Origin: Protula sp. h YS-2021
Lineage: Eukaryota; Annelida; Polychaeta; Sabellida; Serpulidae
Assembly: GCA_949752745.1 (NCBI GenBank)
Contig: OX457027.1
Span: 63,346,329 to 63,410,328, forward strand
Reading direction: 5' to 3'
Length of the DNA: 64,000 bases
Positions 35,868-47,174 of the stretch are shown here, one piece after another. Below the pieces are notes generated by a model. It had not been told where the DNA came from and made no database searches. It saw nothing but the letters and a program-made list of their open reading frames with translations. Position numbers and translations under genes: made by a program. Within the stretch, counting starts at the first letter, position 1. Every line of letters starts with the position of its first letter.

Positions 35868-36562
35868 TAGAGTTTGGCCTCAATTCCAAAACAGAAGACT
35901 ATTAAAATGCTCTTGCTCTGCTGAGAAATACGAATATACCTGGGCAAGTTTTTAAGGCATTATGCATTTTACTGGTTCTTGTTCTGTTTTGGAGGTAAAT
36001 TATGAAGTTGTAAACTATTTTCTAAACTCCTGAGATAGAGAACAAACTTATTCTGAGGAGACATCTAGTCCTCGTTTTGAACTCTTGAAATCGTTTGTAT
36101 TTAGCTTCTTTTATTTATTTATTTTTCCTCCTGTATGAAAGTAGCAATCAGTGTATATAAATCGTTGATGTCAGATGTGGAATAGGGAGTAGTCAGAGGG
36201 TGTAGCTTGGTGCTTGTTTACGTTTTCTGTGATATTGTAAAATTATCGACGGTGGAATCGTCTAGAAGCATCCAAAAGCAAAAGATAGAAATAAAAAAAA
36301 ATAGGACTGGACAGACTGTCGTCGAATCTCGTTTAATTGGATTAAAATCTAGTTTGTTGTAATTAAAATTTGTTCACATTTCATGTAGGACTTTTTCCGA
36401 TTATCAATAAATATCAATATTGGTAGATGATGTGGTCTTTTTAAACCGGAATCCCGGTACCATCACTTTGCAGACAGCTGGCCTGTGGGGGTCTGAACTG
36501 CCCGAGTACTGTTAGTTCTAGTACTGAGACTGGCCTCAGTGATTCAATCGATAAATTGCTTA
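35868..36562. other. Downstream of CEP83, no gene recognised
   Basis: AT-rich sequence with an AATAAA-type word at about 36405 but no exon, RNA gene or transposon that I can support. Confidence 0.5.
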
Positions 36563-36744
36563 TACAGTAGCCCCTCGTTAATTCGTACCACACGGGACTG
36601 GGGAATTTGGTATGAATTAACCGGGTGAACGAATTATCCGGGGGAAAACTGGTATGATATAGAGAAACTGGGACCTAAATATGAGTACGAATAAAGTGGA
36701 GAAACGAATTAACGGTTACGTATTAACAAGGATCTCCTGTGTAT
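36563..36744. mobile_element. Short TIR element, pogo/Tigger-like MITE
   Basis: About 180 bp. The left end TACAGTAGCCCCTCGTTAA is paired with a diverged reverse complement at the right end (TTAACAAGGATCTCCTGTGTA), with TA dinucleotides outside. The interior repeats GAATTAACCGGGT and GAATTAACGGTTACG words. The CAGTAG...CCCTCGTTAATTCG style is typical of pogo/Tigger-derived MITEs. It has no coding capacity. Confidence 0.6.
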
Positions 36745-37251
36745 AGTTAAGATATAACGACAGCCCCGGCTTTTAGGTTTGGTACTGGCGCTAGCCTGAA
36801 ACCATCAAAACGATTTGGCACATCTTTGGTTCATTCCCAAACAAAAAAAAGTTGTTCAGTTCCAATTAAAATTAAGGTTGCTTGAATGTAATCATTTATA
36901 TTGTCGCATTGTTGCCTTAAATTCAACTGATATTGCGAAAATTTAAAATTAAATTGTTAAACAGACACCGAATTAAAAATTTTTAAATGACATCGCATAA
37001 TAAATTAACATTGGATTATTTCTAGCTTCTCTTTATGATTACAAACTATAACTGACTTTCTAATTGATAAAAACTAGACCGGTCAGTGCACACAAAAGAG
37101 ATTTTAGACTTCCAATCGTCAGCTGTTTGATTTTTTGATTTGTCTGGTTCCGGATGGTGGTCGCTAAAACAGGTTTTACTTTACATCCTATTTATTTGGG
37201 ATTCGAAGTTGGTCATTACAGCAGTTTTCAGCACCTTTTGATGTGTGTACT
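36745..37251. other. Intergenic, ends in minisatellite-like units
   Basis: No gene. The last 110 bp (37140-37250) contain TCCGGATGGTGGTCGCTAAA and a second looser unit, related to the GGATCTGGAAGGTGGTC minisatellite words found at 47.4, 52.5, 56.6, 58.4 and 61.0 kb. Confidence 0.45.
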
Positions 37252-37345
37252 TTTTAGACCAGCCGACTATGTCGGGCTGGTCTTATCTTATCAATAGAGG
37301 GGTATCCGTCGTCCGTATGTACGTATGTACGTATGTATGTGTGTA
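37252..37345 (+). repeat. Hairpin 'header' of satellite block, copy 1
   Basis: Contains AGACCAGCCGAC, three loop bases TAT, then GTCGGGCTGGTCT. The two arms pair over 12 bp with one bulged base (37256-37283). It is followed by TATCTTATCAATAGAGGGG and a GTAC/GTAT-rich run. An almost identical header occurs at 43366-43460. In both places satellite units begin immediately downstream, so the header appears to be the fixed start of a repeat block. Confidence 0.75.
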
Positions 37346-37364
37346 TGTACGTGTGTAAACTTTT

Positions 37365-37884
37365 ACTTAAAATGCTTCTTCTCCTTCAGTTTTGATCGGA
37401 TTCCGCTCAAATTTTACACGAATGTTCTCTAGGTATACCTCTCTTTAAAAATTATTTTTTTTGGCGCTCCGCCAAAAATTGGCCAAATGGGGGGCATTTC
37501 AAATTTTTCGGTTGCCAATTTTCAAAATGCTTCTTCTCCTTCAGTTTTGATCGGATTCCTCTCAAATTTTACACGAATATGCCCTAGGTAGACCTCTTTT
37601 GAAAAATTACTCATTTTGGCGATCCGCCAAAATTGGCCAAATGGGGGACATTTTTTAATTTTTTGGTGTCAAATTTTCAAATTGCTTCTTCTCCCACAAT
37701 TTTGATCGGATTCCTTTCCAATTTTGGATAGTTGTTCTCAAGGTAGACCTGTCTTGAAAAATTACTCTTTTTGGCGATCCGCCAAAAATTGGCTAAATGG
37801 GGGACATTTGTAATTTTGTGGTTGCCAATTTTCAAAATGCTTCTTATCCCACAATTTTGATCAGATTTTCTTCAAATTTTGCAA
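37365..37884 (+). repeat. 157-bp satellite array, first block
   Basis: About three units. Each holds GCTTCTTCTCC(C/T), TTTTGATC(G/A)GATT, a TAGGTA(G/T)AC word, TTTTGGCGATCCGCCAAAA and TTGGCCAAATGGGGG. TTTTGGCG and CGCCAAAA form an 8-bp stem around ATC, and TTGGCCAA is a perfect palindrome. The block is cut at 37884 by the I-like retrotransposon. Confidence 0.85.
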
Positions 37885-37906
37885 CCATGGATATTTAAGC
37901 CTACCA

Positions 37907-38662
37907 GTGAAAATATATATTCCGAACCCTATTCGTTGTTTCCACTGCCAGAAATACGGGCATAACAAAGACAAATGCAGAAATCAAAAACCCACCTGCG
38001 CAAAATGCGGGGAGGAAGGGCATGAATATAGTTCATGTACCTCTCACAACCCCAAATGCATAAACTGCATGGGCAGCCACCCGGCTTCATCCAAGGATTG
38101 TCCGCGGTGGCATGCTGAAAAGAAAGTGCAACAGATAAAATTTGAAAAATCGGTGTCTTATCCCGAAGCCCGAAAACTGGCTGCTACCCTCCTCCCATCA
38201 AATGCGAAAACATATGCTAGCTCAGTAAGACCCAAGTTTCAGGATTCTGCCTGTCAAACTGACATCACATGGATTACGGAACAAAAGATTTTTTCGCCAC
38301 CAAAGCAACAACGGCCTTCTAGAAAAACAAAAGAAACTAAAACTGAAACGGACTCCAGTCTTTGTGAGTCTTTACCAAGCACATCTCCTGAGCTGTCAGG
38401 GAAGAGAGACGGGTCTTGTACTCCAAGCCCCCAATCCTCTCAGCTGGGCCACGAAACAAAGGCAAGACTCAAACAAAGAGCTCAACTTGCCAAACAGAGG
38501 TTGCGCACAAACCTTACGGAGGAAATGAGTGGGAATAGATACTCCCCTCTTATGGATGCTGGCGATGGGAGACCTGCAGGCAGAACCTCCCCTAAGCCAC
38601 CCCGCTCAAATGAAAAGCCTCCAAAAGTAACGATTAACAGAAATCGAGCTCTTAGCAAGTAA
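37907..38662 (+). CDS. Retrotransposon ORF1 (Gag-like), 5'-truncated
   Basis: 251 codons of a nucleic-acid-binding ORF1 protein, which packages element RNA in related LINEs. Three zinc knuckles lie near the N-terminus: CFHCQKYGHNKDKC and CAKCGEEGHEYSSC (both C-x2-C-x4-H-x4-C) and CINCMGSHPASSKDC (C-x2-C-x3-H-x6-C), residues about 12-64. The motif YIPNPIRC directly before the first knuckle normally follows an N-terminal domain of 150 or more residues, which is missing here. The ATG at 37907 is thus an internal methionine, not the native start. The C-terminal half is Ser/Pro/Lys-rich and disordered. The stop codon is 2 nt before the ORF2 ATG, suggesting translational coupling or reinitiation. 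Confidence 0.85.
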   Translation: MKIYIPNPIRCFHCQKYGHNKDKCRNQKPTCAKCGEEGHEYSSCTSHNPKCINCMGSHPASSKDCPRWHAEKKVQQIKFEKSVSYPEARKLAATLLPSNAKTYASSVRPKFQDSACQTDITWITEQKIFSPPKQQRPSRKTKETKTETDSSLCESLPSTSPELSGKRDGSCTPSPQSSQLGHETKARLKQRAQLAKQRLRTNLTEEMSGNRYSPLMDAGDGRPAGRTSPKPPRSNEKPPKVTINRNRALSK

Positions 38663-38664
38663 CG

Positions 38665-41600
38665 ATGACAATAATTCATTGGAATATCAGAGGTTTTTGG
38701 ACCAACTACCATGAATTGTTAACACTTATGCACTTAAATGATCCGGCAGTATTTTGTCTTCAGGAAACATTCAGCAAAAACGACAATCCACCAAAACTTA
38801 GAGGATATACGTCATACAACAAACCCTCATCGGATGACAGAGCGACGGGTGGAATCGCTATGTTTGTTCGAAGTGATCTCTTACAAAGCGAAATTAAACT
38901 AAATACGCCTTTCCAGACCCAGGCGATTCGTATCACGCTTGGCAAAACTTTCACAATTTGTAATATTTATTTGCCACCACAATTGAGACCTCAACTAGAA
39001 GAGTTGAATGACCTAATAAATCAGTTACCTAAGCCAGTCCTATTCGTGGGCGACTTTAATGCTCACAGTACATTGTGGGGCAATAGTTACGTAGATTTGA
39101 AGGGAAAATTGGTAGAAAATCTCCTTAACCATCATAATTTAACCATTTTCAACGACAAGTCATACACATATCTTCACCCTGGTACTGGTTCAAAAACCTC
39201 TATTGACCTTTCTATAGCATCTGCTAATTTATATCTTGATTTTAATTGGAAAGTGTTGGGAGATCTCCACGGCAGTGACCACTTTCCTATTTTATTGTCT
39301 GAGTCTAAAGCATACCACGAAAAAAGATCCCCAAAATGGAAGTTTCAGAAAGCAGACTGGTCAGAATTCCAAGAATTATGTCATCAGAGTATCAAAAGGA
39401 AACATTTTACTGATGATGAAGACGAACATATCTCATTATTTACCTTTCTTCTCCATGGAGTGTGTGAAAAATCTATCCCAAGGACATCAGGATCCCGCAA
39501 GAAACCACACAAACCGTGGTTTAATGACGCTTGTAAAGAATCCATAGCGCTTCGTAAACAAGCTCTCAAAAATTTTTCAGACTACCCAGACATTACAAGA
39601 AAAATAGAATATCAAAGGGCCAAGGCAGTTGCGCGTAAAACAGTCAGAAAAAGCAAACAAGAGTCCTGGCATGAATATGTTTCTCAACTCAACACAAATA
39701 ATTCTCTAAAAAAGACCTGGGACATGGTTAGAAAAATATCTGGCAAGAACACTTTTAGCACAGTAAGCCATCTAGAAGCTAACAATAATATGATCACCGA
39801 CCCAAAGGACATTTTAGATACCTTAGGCGAAACATTTGAACATAACTCATCTTCCGAAAACTATAGCCACGAGTTTAGACGTTATAAAGAAACAGAAGAA
39901 ACTAATCCTCTTAACTTCTATTCTGACAACAGCGAAGCGTATAATGAGCACTTTTCTCTTAATGAATTGAGAAAGGCCATAGGTAGTTCCCATGATTCAG
40001 CAGCAGGACCAGATGACATACATTATCAGATGCTTAGACATTTGCCAGACCATACCCTAAAGATCCTTTTAGAATTGTTAAATCATACCTGGAATTCCGA
40101 CACTTTTCCAGAAATATGGAAGGAAGCCACAATAATACCAATACCAAAGCCAAACAAAGATCCACGAAATCCTCAGAATTACAGACCAATTTCCTTGACA
40201 AGTGCCCTGTGCAAAACATTTGAGCGAATGGTAGCTGAAAGATTAAAATGGTACCTGGAAAGAAACAACTTGCTTGCCGACATACAGAGTGGCTTTAGGA
40301 AACAAAGGAGCACTCTGGACCATCTTGTAAGACTAGAATCTTTTGTGAAAGAAGCTTTCAATAACAAGGAACATGTTGTTACCGTTTTCTTCGACTTGGA
40401 AAAAGCTTATGACACAGCATGGAAACACGGAGTACTAAAGGATCTTTTTGATTTCGGCCTCTGAGGCCGTCTGCCCCAGTTCATAAAAGGATTCCTGGAC
40501 GACCGTCGATTCAGGGTTCGCCTTGGTACAATATTCTCAGAATACTTTGAACAAGAGGAAGGCTTCCCCCAAGGATGCATCCTTTCAATTCTACTTTTCC
40601 TGATAAAAATCAACAATATAAAAGATACACTGAGACAGGGGATAGATAGCTCACTCTTCGTGGATGATTTTGCCATGTCGTGTAGAGGCAAAAGTATGAA
40701 TTTAATACAGCGTCGTCTTCAGCAGAGTATTTATTCTCTCCAAGTTTGGGCGAATAAGAATGGTTTTAAATTCTCACAAACCAAAACGGTTTGTATACAC
40801 TTTTGTAAAAAACGAAAACAGCACGACGATCCAGTTTTACACATCTCTAACGTGCAAATCCCTGTTGTCAAGGAAAACAAATTTTTAGGTTTAATTTTTG
40901 ATAGCCAACATATCAAACACCTCCGAAAAAAGTGTCAGAAGGCCTTAAATTTACTGAGAGTCATCTCCTCCCACGATTGGGGAGCAGATCGTGATATTAA
41001 ACTCATGTTGTATAGAGCTCTAATTAGATCGCGACTGGACTATGGCAGTATAGTTTTTGGCTCAACTAGACCATCATATCTCAAGATGCTAGAACCGATA
41101 CAGAATCAAGGCTTAAGAACATGTTTAAATGCCTTTAGAACATCCCCAGCCGACAGTTTACACGTTGAGGCAAATGAACAACCTCTCAATATACGGCGGT
41201 TAAAACTTGCCATGCAGTATTGTTTAAAACTTTACGCCAATAGAAATAACCCTACTCATCAGATTGTTTTCGGATCACATTATGCGGATAGAGGTACCAA
41301 TGCTATCCCCCCCTTTGGAACTAGGATTATACCACACCTGCAGGAAGCAGGTATAATCATTGAATCTGTTGCAAATTACAAAATACCTAACCAACCCCCT
41401 TGGAAGTTGACGAAACCTGTGGTCTTGAAGACTCTTTCTGAGTCCACAAAAGAACGAACTAACCCGTGTGTATTTCAGTCAAAATTTGCAGAATTAAAGG
41501 ATAATTATAATGACTACCATTTCATATATACCGATGGTTCCAAACTTGAGGACATGGCTGCAGCAGCTATTGTCACAGAAAATAATACATTCAGAACCAG

Positions 41601-42315
41601 GCTCCCTGATGGGTCTTCTATTTTCTCTGCAGAAGTTAGAGCCCTGCAGCTAGCTATGCAAATTGTCAAGATTAGCCGCTACAAAAAATTCATATTGTGC
41701 GTGGACTCCATGTCAGTGCTTGAGTCACTAGAAAACTTACAGGTATCCAACCCAATAATTTTGGACTTGATAGAAAAACACGACGAAGCGGTAAAAGCTG
41801 GCAAAGAGATAATATTTTGTTGGGTACCGAGCCACGTTGGAATCCCGGTCAACGAGGCAGCCGACAAAGGCGCCAAAGAAGCGTTAAACCAAGACTGCTC
41901 AGATTTCCTTATACCGTCATCAGATTTTAAGTGCCATATTTCTAGATATGTCAAAAATCTATGGCAACAATATTGGGATGAACAAACAGACAATAAGCTA
42001 TACCAAATTAACCCTGTGGTAGGGCGCAAATTGCCCTCCCTAAATGGCCTTCGCGACGATATGGTAATTCACAGATTAAGAATAGGACATTCTTACACTA
42101 CTCACAAACACCTCTTAAGAGGTGAACCACAACCCGAATGTATAAGTTGTCAGGAACGGTATACAGTAAAACACATCTTGATAGATTGTATAGACTTCAA
42201 TCACATTCGCCCCCGTTATTATAGAGTTGATTCCATGAGAGAGCTGTTTGAGAAGGTAAATTCCAACAAGGTCCTAGAATTTTTAAAAGAGATTAATATG
42301 TATTCCTATGTGTAG
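38665..42315 (+). pseudogene. Retrotransposon ORF2: endonuclease-RT-RNase H
   Basis: 1216 codons with a single in-frame TGA at 40462-40464 (codon 600). An apurinic-type endonuclease occupies residues 1 to about 225: IIHWNIRG, LQETF, VGDFNAHSTLWG and GSDHFPI carry the N, E, D/N and D-H catalytic residues. The reverse transcriptase is at about 480-760: IIPIPKPNKDPRNPQNYRPI, VFFDLEKAYDTAW, GFPQGC and FVDDF (the x-DD catalytic box). RNase H is at about 950-1080: YTDGSKLEDMAAAA, SAEVRALQLA, CVDSM and NEAADKGAKEA hold the D-E-D-D residues. A C-terminal CISC...H...C knuckle is near 1157. The TGA replaces a codon in a GRLP-type context and fits a CGA to TGA change, so the full protein is not made without readthrough. 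All else appears intact. Confidence 0.9.
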
Positions 42316-42490
42316 ACTACCATTAAGTCTATTTTTAGTATATTTTTTAGTATATTTAAGATTTTATTTTATAATCATTTTTAATCAATAAAGTATAAAT
42401 TCGACAAAGTTACCAGGAATGACACAATATGACCTACAACAGGTTGGCGGTGTCGTTAAACCAATCAAATAACTAACTAACTAACTAACT

Positions 42491-43365
42491 TCAATTTTTT
42501 TGGTCTACAATTTTCAAATTGCTTCTTCTCCCACAATTTTGATCGGATTCCTTTCCAATTTTTGATAGTTGTTCTCAAGGTAGATCTCTCTTGAAAAATT
42601 ACTTTTTTTGGCAATCCGCCAAAAATTGGCCAAATGGGGAACATTTGTAATTTTGTGGTTGCCAATTTTCAAAATGCTTCTTCTCACACAATTTTGATCA
42701 GATTTTCACCAAATTTTACACGAATGTTATCTAGGTATACTTCTCTTTAAAAAATTTTTTTTTTTGGCGCTGCGCAAAAAATTGGCCAAATGGGGGGCAT
42801 TTCAAATTTTTCGGTTGCCAATTTTCAAAATGCTTCTTCTCCTTCAGTTTTGATCGGATTCCTCTCAAATTTTACCCGAATATGCCCTAGGTAGACCTCT
42901 TTTGAAAAATTACTCAGTTTGGCGATCCGCCAAAAATTGGCTAAATAGGGGACATTTTTCAATTTTTTGGTGTCAAATTTTCAAATTGCTTCTTCTCCCA
43001 CAATTTTGATCGGATTCCTTTCCAATTTTGGATAGTTGTTCTCAAGGTAGACCTGTCGTGAAAAATTACTGTTTTTGGCGATCATGCAAAAATTGGCCAA
43101 ATGGGGGACATTTATAATTTTGTGGTTGCCAATTTTCAAAATGCTTCTTCTCCCACAATTTTGATCAGATTTTCACCAAATTTTACACGAATGTTCTCTA
43201 GGTATACCTCTCTTTAAAAGTTGTTTTTTTTTGGCGCTCCGCCAAAAATTGGCCAGATAGGGGGCATTTCAAATTTTTCGGTTGCCAATTTTCAAAATGC
43301 TTCTTCTCCTTCAGTTTTGATCGGATTCCTCTCAAATTTTGCCCAAATATGCCCTAGGTAGACCT
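42491..43365 (+). repeat. 157-bp satellite array, second block
   Basis: Continuation of the array after the retrotransposon, about five and a half units. Alternate units differ consistently: one type has ACACGAAT and a GGTTGCCAATTTTCAAAATG junction, the other has GGATAGTTGTTCTCAAGG and a GGTGTCAAATTTTCAAATTG junction. The higher-order period is therefore about 313 bp. Open frames through it are repeat translations, not genes. Confidence 0.85.
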
Positions 43366-43460
43366 TTTTAGACCAGCCGACTATGTCGGGCTGGTCTTAT
43401 CTTATCAATAGAGGGGTATCCGTCGTCCGTATGTACGTATGTACGTATGTACGTATGTAT
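43366..43460 (+). repeat. Hairpin 'header' of satellite block, copy 2
   Basis: Near-identical to 37252-37345, with the stem at 43370-43397 and then the TATCTTATCAATAGAGGGG and GTACGTATG run. It interrupts a satellite unit just after CCTAGGTAGACC. A second header-plus-array unit has thus been inserted into, or recombined with, the first. Confidence 0.75.
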
Positions 43461-43477
43461 GTACGTGTGTAAACTTT

Positions 43478-45630
43478 TACTTAAAATGCTTCTTCTCCTT
43501 CAGTTTTGATCGGATTCCTCTCAAATTTTACACGAATGTTCTCCAGGTATATCTCTCTTTAAAAATTATTTTTTTTGGCGATCCGCCAAAAATTGGCCAA
43601 ATGGGGGGCATTTCAAATTTTTCGGTTGCCAATTTTCAAAATGCTTCTTCTCCTTCAGTTTTGATCGGATTCCTCTCAAATTTTACACGAATATGCCCTA
43701 GGTAGACCTCTTTCGAAAAATTACTCATTTTGGCGATCCGCCAAAAATTGGCGAAAAAGGGGACATTTTTTAATTTTTTGGTGTCAAATTTTCAAATTGC
43801 TTCTTCTCCCACAATTTTGATCGGATTCCTTTCCAATTTTAGATATTTGTTCTCAAGGTAGACCTGTCTTGAAAAATTACTCGTTTTGGCGATCCACCAA
43901 AAATTGGCCAAATGGGGGACATTTGTAATTTTGTGGTTGCCAATTTTCAAAATGCTTCTTCTCCCACAATTTTGATCAGATTTTCTTCAAATTCTGCACG
44001 AATATTCCCTAGGTAGGCCTCTTTTGAAAAATTACTCATTTTGGCGATCGGCCAAAAATTGGCTAAATGGGGGACATTTTTTAATTTTTTGGTGTCTAAT
44101 TTTCAAATTGCTTCTTCTCCCACAATTTTGATCGGATTCCTTTCCAATTTTGGATAGTTCTTCCCTAGGTAGACCTCTCTTGAAAAATTACTCTTTTGTG
44201 CGAGACGCCAAAAATTGGCTAAATGGGGGACATTTGTAATTTTGTGGTTTCCAATTTTCAAAATGCTTCTTCTCACACAATTTTGATAAGATTTTCTTCA
44301 AATTTTGCAAGAATATTCTTTAAGTAGGTCTCTTTTGAAAGTTTACTCATTTTGGCGATCCGCCAAAAATTGGCCAAATGGGGGACATTTTTTAATTTTT
44401 TAGTGTCAAATTGTCAAATTGCTTCTTCTCGCACAATTTTAGTCGAATTCCTTTCCAATTTTGGATTGTTCTTCCGTAGGTAGACCTCTCTTGAAAAATT
44501 ACTCTTTTTGGCGAGAGACCAAAAATTGGCTAAATGGGGGACATTTGTAATTTTGTGGTTGCTAATTTTCAAAATGCTTCTTCTCCCACAATTTTGATAA
44601 GATTTTCTTTAAATTTTGCAAGAATATTCCTTATGTAGGTCTCTTTTGAAAATTTACTTATTTTGGCGATCCGTTAAAAATTGGCCAAATGGGGGACATT
44701 TTTTAATTTTTTGGTGTCCAATTTTCAAATTGCTTCTTCTCCCACAATTTTGATCGGATTCCTTTCCAATGTTTGATAGTTGTTCTCAAGGTAGATCTCT
44801 CGTGAAAAATTCCTTTTTATGGCAATCCGCCAAAAATTGGCCAAATGGGGGACATTTGTAATTTTGTGGTTTTCCAATTTTCAAAATGCTTCTTCTCCCA
44901 CAATTTTGATCAGATTTTCACCAAATTTTGCACGAATATTCCCTAGGTAGACCTCTTTCGAAAAAGTACTCATTTTGGCGATCCGCCAAAAATTGGCCAA
45001 ATGGGGGACATTTTTTAATTTTTTAGTGTCAAATTGTCAAATTGCTTCTTCTCGCACAATTTTAATTTTTGTTGGTTGTTCTCAAGGTAGACCTCTCTTG
45101 AAAAATTACTTTTTTTGGCGATCCGCCAAAAATTGGCCAAATGGGGGACATTTGTAATTTTGTGGTTGCCAATTTTCAAAATGCTCTTTCACTCACAATT
45201 TTGATCAGATTTTCTTCAAATTTTGCACCAATATATCCTGGGTTGACCTGTTTTGAAAAATTACTTGGTTTGGCGATCTGCCAAAAATTTACTAAATGGG
45301 AGACATTTTTTAATTTTTTGGTGTCAAATTTTCAAATTGCTTCTTCTCCCACAATTTTGATCGCATTCTTCTCCAATTTTGGATACTTGTTCTCTAGGTA
45401 GACCTCTCCTGAAAATTTACTCTTTTTGGCGATCCGCCAAAAATTGGCCAAATGGGGGACATTTGTAATTTTGTGGTTGCCAATTTTCAAAATGCTTCTT
45501 CTCCCACAATTTTGATCAGATTTTCTTCAAATTTTGCACGAATACTCCCTAGGTAGGCCTCTTTTGAAAAATTACTCATTTTGGCGATCCGCCAAAAATT
45601 GGCGAAATGGGGGGCATTTTTTAATTTTTT
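43478..45630 (+). repeat. 157-bp satellite array, third block
   Basis: About 13-14 units with the same alternating dimer structure. Near-perfect stem TTTTGGCGATCCGCCAAAA and palindrome TTGGCCAA recur in most units; exceptions carry compensating or single changes (GATCGGCC, GAGACGCC, GATCCGTTAAAAATT). A shortened unit lies around 45050-45080. It ends at a 197-bp unrelated repeat (45631-45827). Confidence 0.88.
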
Positions 45631-45827
45631 CCCCTTATGAAAGAATTGAAAGAATGACTCCTCATCAGCCACAACTACACCGATCAAGTGAGCGAATATT
45701 TTCTCCGTTCAGTTACGGCTTTTTTCGTAACCGCTGTCTGCGAATTTGATCATGATTTTGTCTGTGATTCTTGGATATATATTCTGTAGGTCACGGCTGG
45801 TCACCATGTCCCTGGACATGCTTGTTT
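45631..45827 (+). repeat. 197-bp dispersed repeat D, copy 1
   Basis: Runs from CCCCTTATGAAAGAATTG to GGACATGCTTGTTT and is repeated with only a handful of differences at 47175-47371. Here satellite units lie on both sides, while copy 2 is followed by minisatellite words. It has no coding features beyond a short shared frame. It may be a terminal or junction module of the satellite-bearing element. Confidence 0.75.
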
Positions 45828-45834
45828 GAATAAT

Positions 45835-46715
45835 TACTCATTTTGGCGATCCGCCAAAATTGGCCAAATGGGGGACGTTTTTCAATTTTTTGGTGTCAAA
45901 TTTTCAAATTGCTTCTTCTCCCACAATTTTGATCGGACTCCTTTGCAATTTTGGAAAGTTGTTCTCAAGGTAGACCTGTCTTGAAAAATTACTCTTTTTG
46001 GCGATCCGGCAAAAATTGGTCAAATGGGGGACATTTCTAATTTTGTGGTTGCCAATTTTCAAAATGCTTCTTCTCCCACAATTTTGATCAGATTTTCTTC
46101 AAATTTTGCACCCATATCCCCAAGGTAGACCTATTTTGAAAAATTGCTTATTTTGGTGATCCGCCAAAACTTGGCCAAATGGGGGACATTTTCAAATTTT
46201 TTGGTCTACAATTTTCAAATTGCTTCTTCTCGCACAATTTTGATCGGATTCCTTTCCAATTTTTGATAGTTGTTCTCAAGGTAGATCTCTCTTGAAAAAT
46301 TTCTTATTTTGGCGATCCGCCAAAAATTGGCCAAATGGGGGAAATTTTTTAATTTTTTGGTGTCAAAGTTTCAAATTGCTTCATCTCCCACAATTTTGAT
46401 CGGATTCCTTTCCAATGTTTGACAGTTGTTCTCAAGGTAGACCTCTCTTGAAAAATTGTTTTTTTTTTGGCGATCCGCCAAAAATTGGCCAAATGGGGGA
46501 CATTTGTAATTTTGTGGTTGCCAATTTTCAATATGCTTCTTCTCCCACAGTTTTGATCAAATTTTCTTCAAATTTTTCACGAATACTCCCTAGGTAGGCC
46601 TCTTTTGAAAAATTACTCATTTTGGCGATCCGAAAAAAATTGACCAAATGGGGGACATTTTTTTTAATTTTTTTTGTGTCTAATTTTCCGATTGCTTCTT
46701 CTCATACAATTTTGA
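45835..46715 (+). repeat. 157-bp satellite array, fourth block
   Basis: Resumes immediately after repeat D with about five and a half units of the same type. The last unit ends within TTCTCATACAATTTTGAG, where an unrelated coding-like fragment starts. Confidence 0.85.
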
Positions 46716-47170
46716 GTATGGCCGCTCATTTTGATTTGGTACGCTGTGATGACAACTATCTTGCGTGTGACATTATCGCATTGGCTGAAAGCCGTTTAAC
46801 AGCCGACGATGATAACAAAAAATTTTTAATAGATGGCTTTCATCCCATACTGAGATGTGACCAGTTCGTTTCAACAGAATGTCGACGACCTCCGCATGGC
46901 CTTGCTTTTGATCTAAAAAACATACATGAAGTGTTGTCCAAGGAGTTCATTTCAACTGCACTCTTTGAGTGTTTACACATTAGAGTAATTTTCAAAGTAA
47001 TTTTCTTTGAGTGTTTACACATTAGAGTATTTTCCTTCAACTAATCAGATTGTATGTAATCCCACCACACACTCTTAACACGACATTAGATCTTGCATTT
47101 GCCTCTTCTACCACTGCTTTTCCCGAAATTATTCCCTGTGTTTGGTCTTTTCACCACACGCTTGGTATTC
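46716..47170 (+). pseudogene. Endonuclease-domain-like fragment
   Basis: From about 46721 the plus-strand translation reads DIIALAESRLTADDDNKKF, then DGFHPILRCDQ and RRPPHGLAFDLKN. This resembles the middle of the apurinic-endonuclease domain carried by LINEs and Helitron-type (Helentron) proteins: the 'ADI-ALxESxL' catalytic-glutamate region and an 'R-D---RPPHG' strand. A short internal tandem duplication of about 30 bp (GAGTGTTTACACATTAGAGTA) disrupts the end. After a frame break, TAFPEIIPCVWSFHHTLG near 47110-47165 may belong to the same protein. There are no RT, Rep or helicase motifs, and the parent family is uncertain. Confidence 0.45.
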
Positions 47171-47174
47171 TTGT

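Larger units (their letters stand above)
37885..42490 (+). mobile_element. I-like non-LTR retrotransposon, 5'-truncated
   Basis: About 4.6 kb, inserted in the satellite array, which flanks it on both sides. It encodes a partial ORF1 (zinc knuckles) and a nearly complete ORF2 (endonuclease, RT, RNase H). The 3' UTR has AATAAA at about 42388 and ends in a short (AACT)n tail at 42470-42490. The 5' end begins inside ORF1, as in truncated target-primed insertions. RNase H plus CCHC knuckles places it in the I group (I/Nimb-like) or close to Jockey; the exact clade is not decided. Apart from one in-frame TGA the frames are open, so it is a recent copy. Confidence 0.88.

Noticed and set aside
39236..39547. 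103-codon frame inside ORF2
   Set aside because: Out-of-frame shadow of the endonuclease-RT coding sequence.
43439..46597. Several 60-90 codon frames (phrases like AKWGTFFNF and GQMGDICNF) as a repeated protein family
   Set aside because: They are translations of the 157-bp satellite units; similarity between them follows from the repeat, and they are stopped by single-base changes between units.
37252..46715. CRISPR-like array
   Set aside because: Units of about 157 bp without unique spacers, in eukaryotic DNA; the alternation is a satellite dimer, not repeat-spacer.
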